From assembly GCF_003097635.1 (NCBI RefSeq), contig NZ_QCZI01000008.1, forward strand, positions 62,001 to 126,000: a DNA stretch of 64,000 nucleotides, written 5' to 3'. Positions 63,849-64,000 of this stretch are shown here, one piece after another. The notes below the pieces were generated by a model. That model did not search any database, was not told the DNA's origin, and saw only the letters and a program-made list of their open reading frames with translations. This DNA is from Flavobacterium psychrotolerans. GTDB taxonomy: Bacteria; Bacteroidota; Bacteroidia; Flavobacteriales; Flavobacteriaceae. Numbering within the stretch: position 1 is the stretch's first letter; every line of letters starts with the position of its first letter. Position numbers and translations under genes: made by a program.

Positions 63849-64000
63849 TTTACTTCACTCCCGTACTCCCAAAACCGCCTTCTCCACGTGATGTTTCAGA
63901 CAATTCCTGCACTTCAATCCATTCCGCGCGTTCGTGTTTAGCAATGACGAGTTGGGCAATGCGTTCGCCATTTTCGACAATGAAGGTTTCGTTAGACAAA
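63849..64000 (-). CDS. dut: dUTP diphosphatase, C-terminal part (cut by window edge)
   Basis: The last 49 or so codons, running out of the window at 64000. The sequence [20 protein letters not shown] and then [16 protein letters not shown] is the dUTPase motif 4 and the flexible motif 5 (RGxGGFGSTG) that closes over the nucleotide. dUTPase cleaves dUTP to dUMP and PPi, keeping uracil out of DNA. It heads the operon leading to the nucleotidyltransferase gene. Confidence 0.93.

Overview
This window is from a member of the Bacteroidota, most likely a Flavobacterium or close relative. The evidence is low GC, promoters of the TAnnTTTG type instead of sigma-70 boxes, type IX secretion (T9SS) sorting domains on three exported proteins, a SusC-like TonB receptor, several lipoproteins of flavobacterial DUF families (DUF4270, DUF4292, DUF4286), an atpD-atpC pair detached from the rest of the ATP synthase genes, and an OlsF-type ornithine lipid synthase. 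Most of it is ordinary core chromosome. No tRNA, rRNA, CRISPR array, transposase or integrase was seen. || Layout. 1-8.9 kb: end of an MFS transporter, a secreted M1 aminopeptidase, serS, a TPR protein, a DUF4286 protein, rsmA overlapping mgtE. 8.9-10.9 kb: proC and a 2-hydroxyacid dehydrogenase, with palindromic intergenic repeats of dispersed type. 10.9-12.2 kb: the only clearly accessory stretch, an AT-rich cassette holding the 3' part of a GH19 (lysozyme/chitinase-like) gene, a small exported protein and a truncated reading frame, bounded by two related repeat elements. 12.2-22.7 kb: TM2 protein, olsF, exonuclease III, OmpA lipoprotein, aldo/keto reductase, PQQ-type sugar dehydrogenase with T9SS tail, an unusual membrane protein with a GT51 transglycosylase domain, and a CotH-like lipoprotein. 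|| 22.7-31.1 kb: a reductive pyrimidine (uracil/thymine) degradation cluster: NCS1 permease, dihydropyrimidinase, nitrilase-type beta-ureidopropionase, PreT, PreA, then a nine-copy 22-bp tandem repeat with palindromic cores, then an M20-type amidohydrolase. Together these would import uracil, reduce it, open the ring and release beta-alanine, NH3 and CO2. PanC and PanD, which make and use beta-alanine, lie about 18 kb away. || 31.2-48.8 kb, mostly minus strand: a giant modular T9SS protein, a BioF-like synthase with a translationally coupled membrane protein, atpD-atpC, a TonB receptor followed by an SGNH-hydrolase lipoprotein, and a glgA-like/DUF4270/glmS operon. 48.9-54.3 kb, plus strand: panC, panD, a flippase-like membrane protein, an esterase-fold protein lacking its serine nucleophile, radA, and a small protein of unknown role. 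54.6-64 kb: plsC-like acyltransferase, trpS, dprA, an HU/SPOR-domain protein, an acyl-CoA thioesterase, and a minus-strand operon running dut, sugar nucleotidyltransferase, TPR protein, DUF4292 lipoprotein, degenerate M23/EnvC-like protein. || The most unusual items are the repeat-bounded GH19 cassette at 10.9-12.2 kb and the palindromic 22-bp array at 29.57-29.76 kb inside the pyrimidine cluster.
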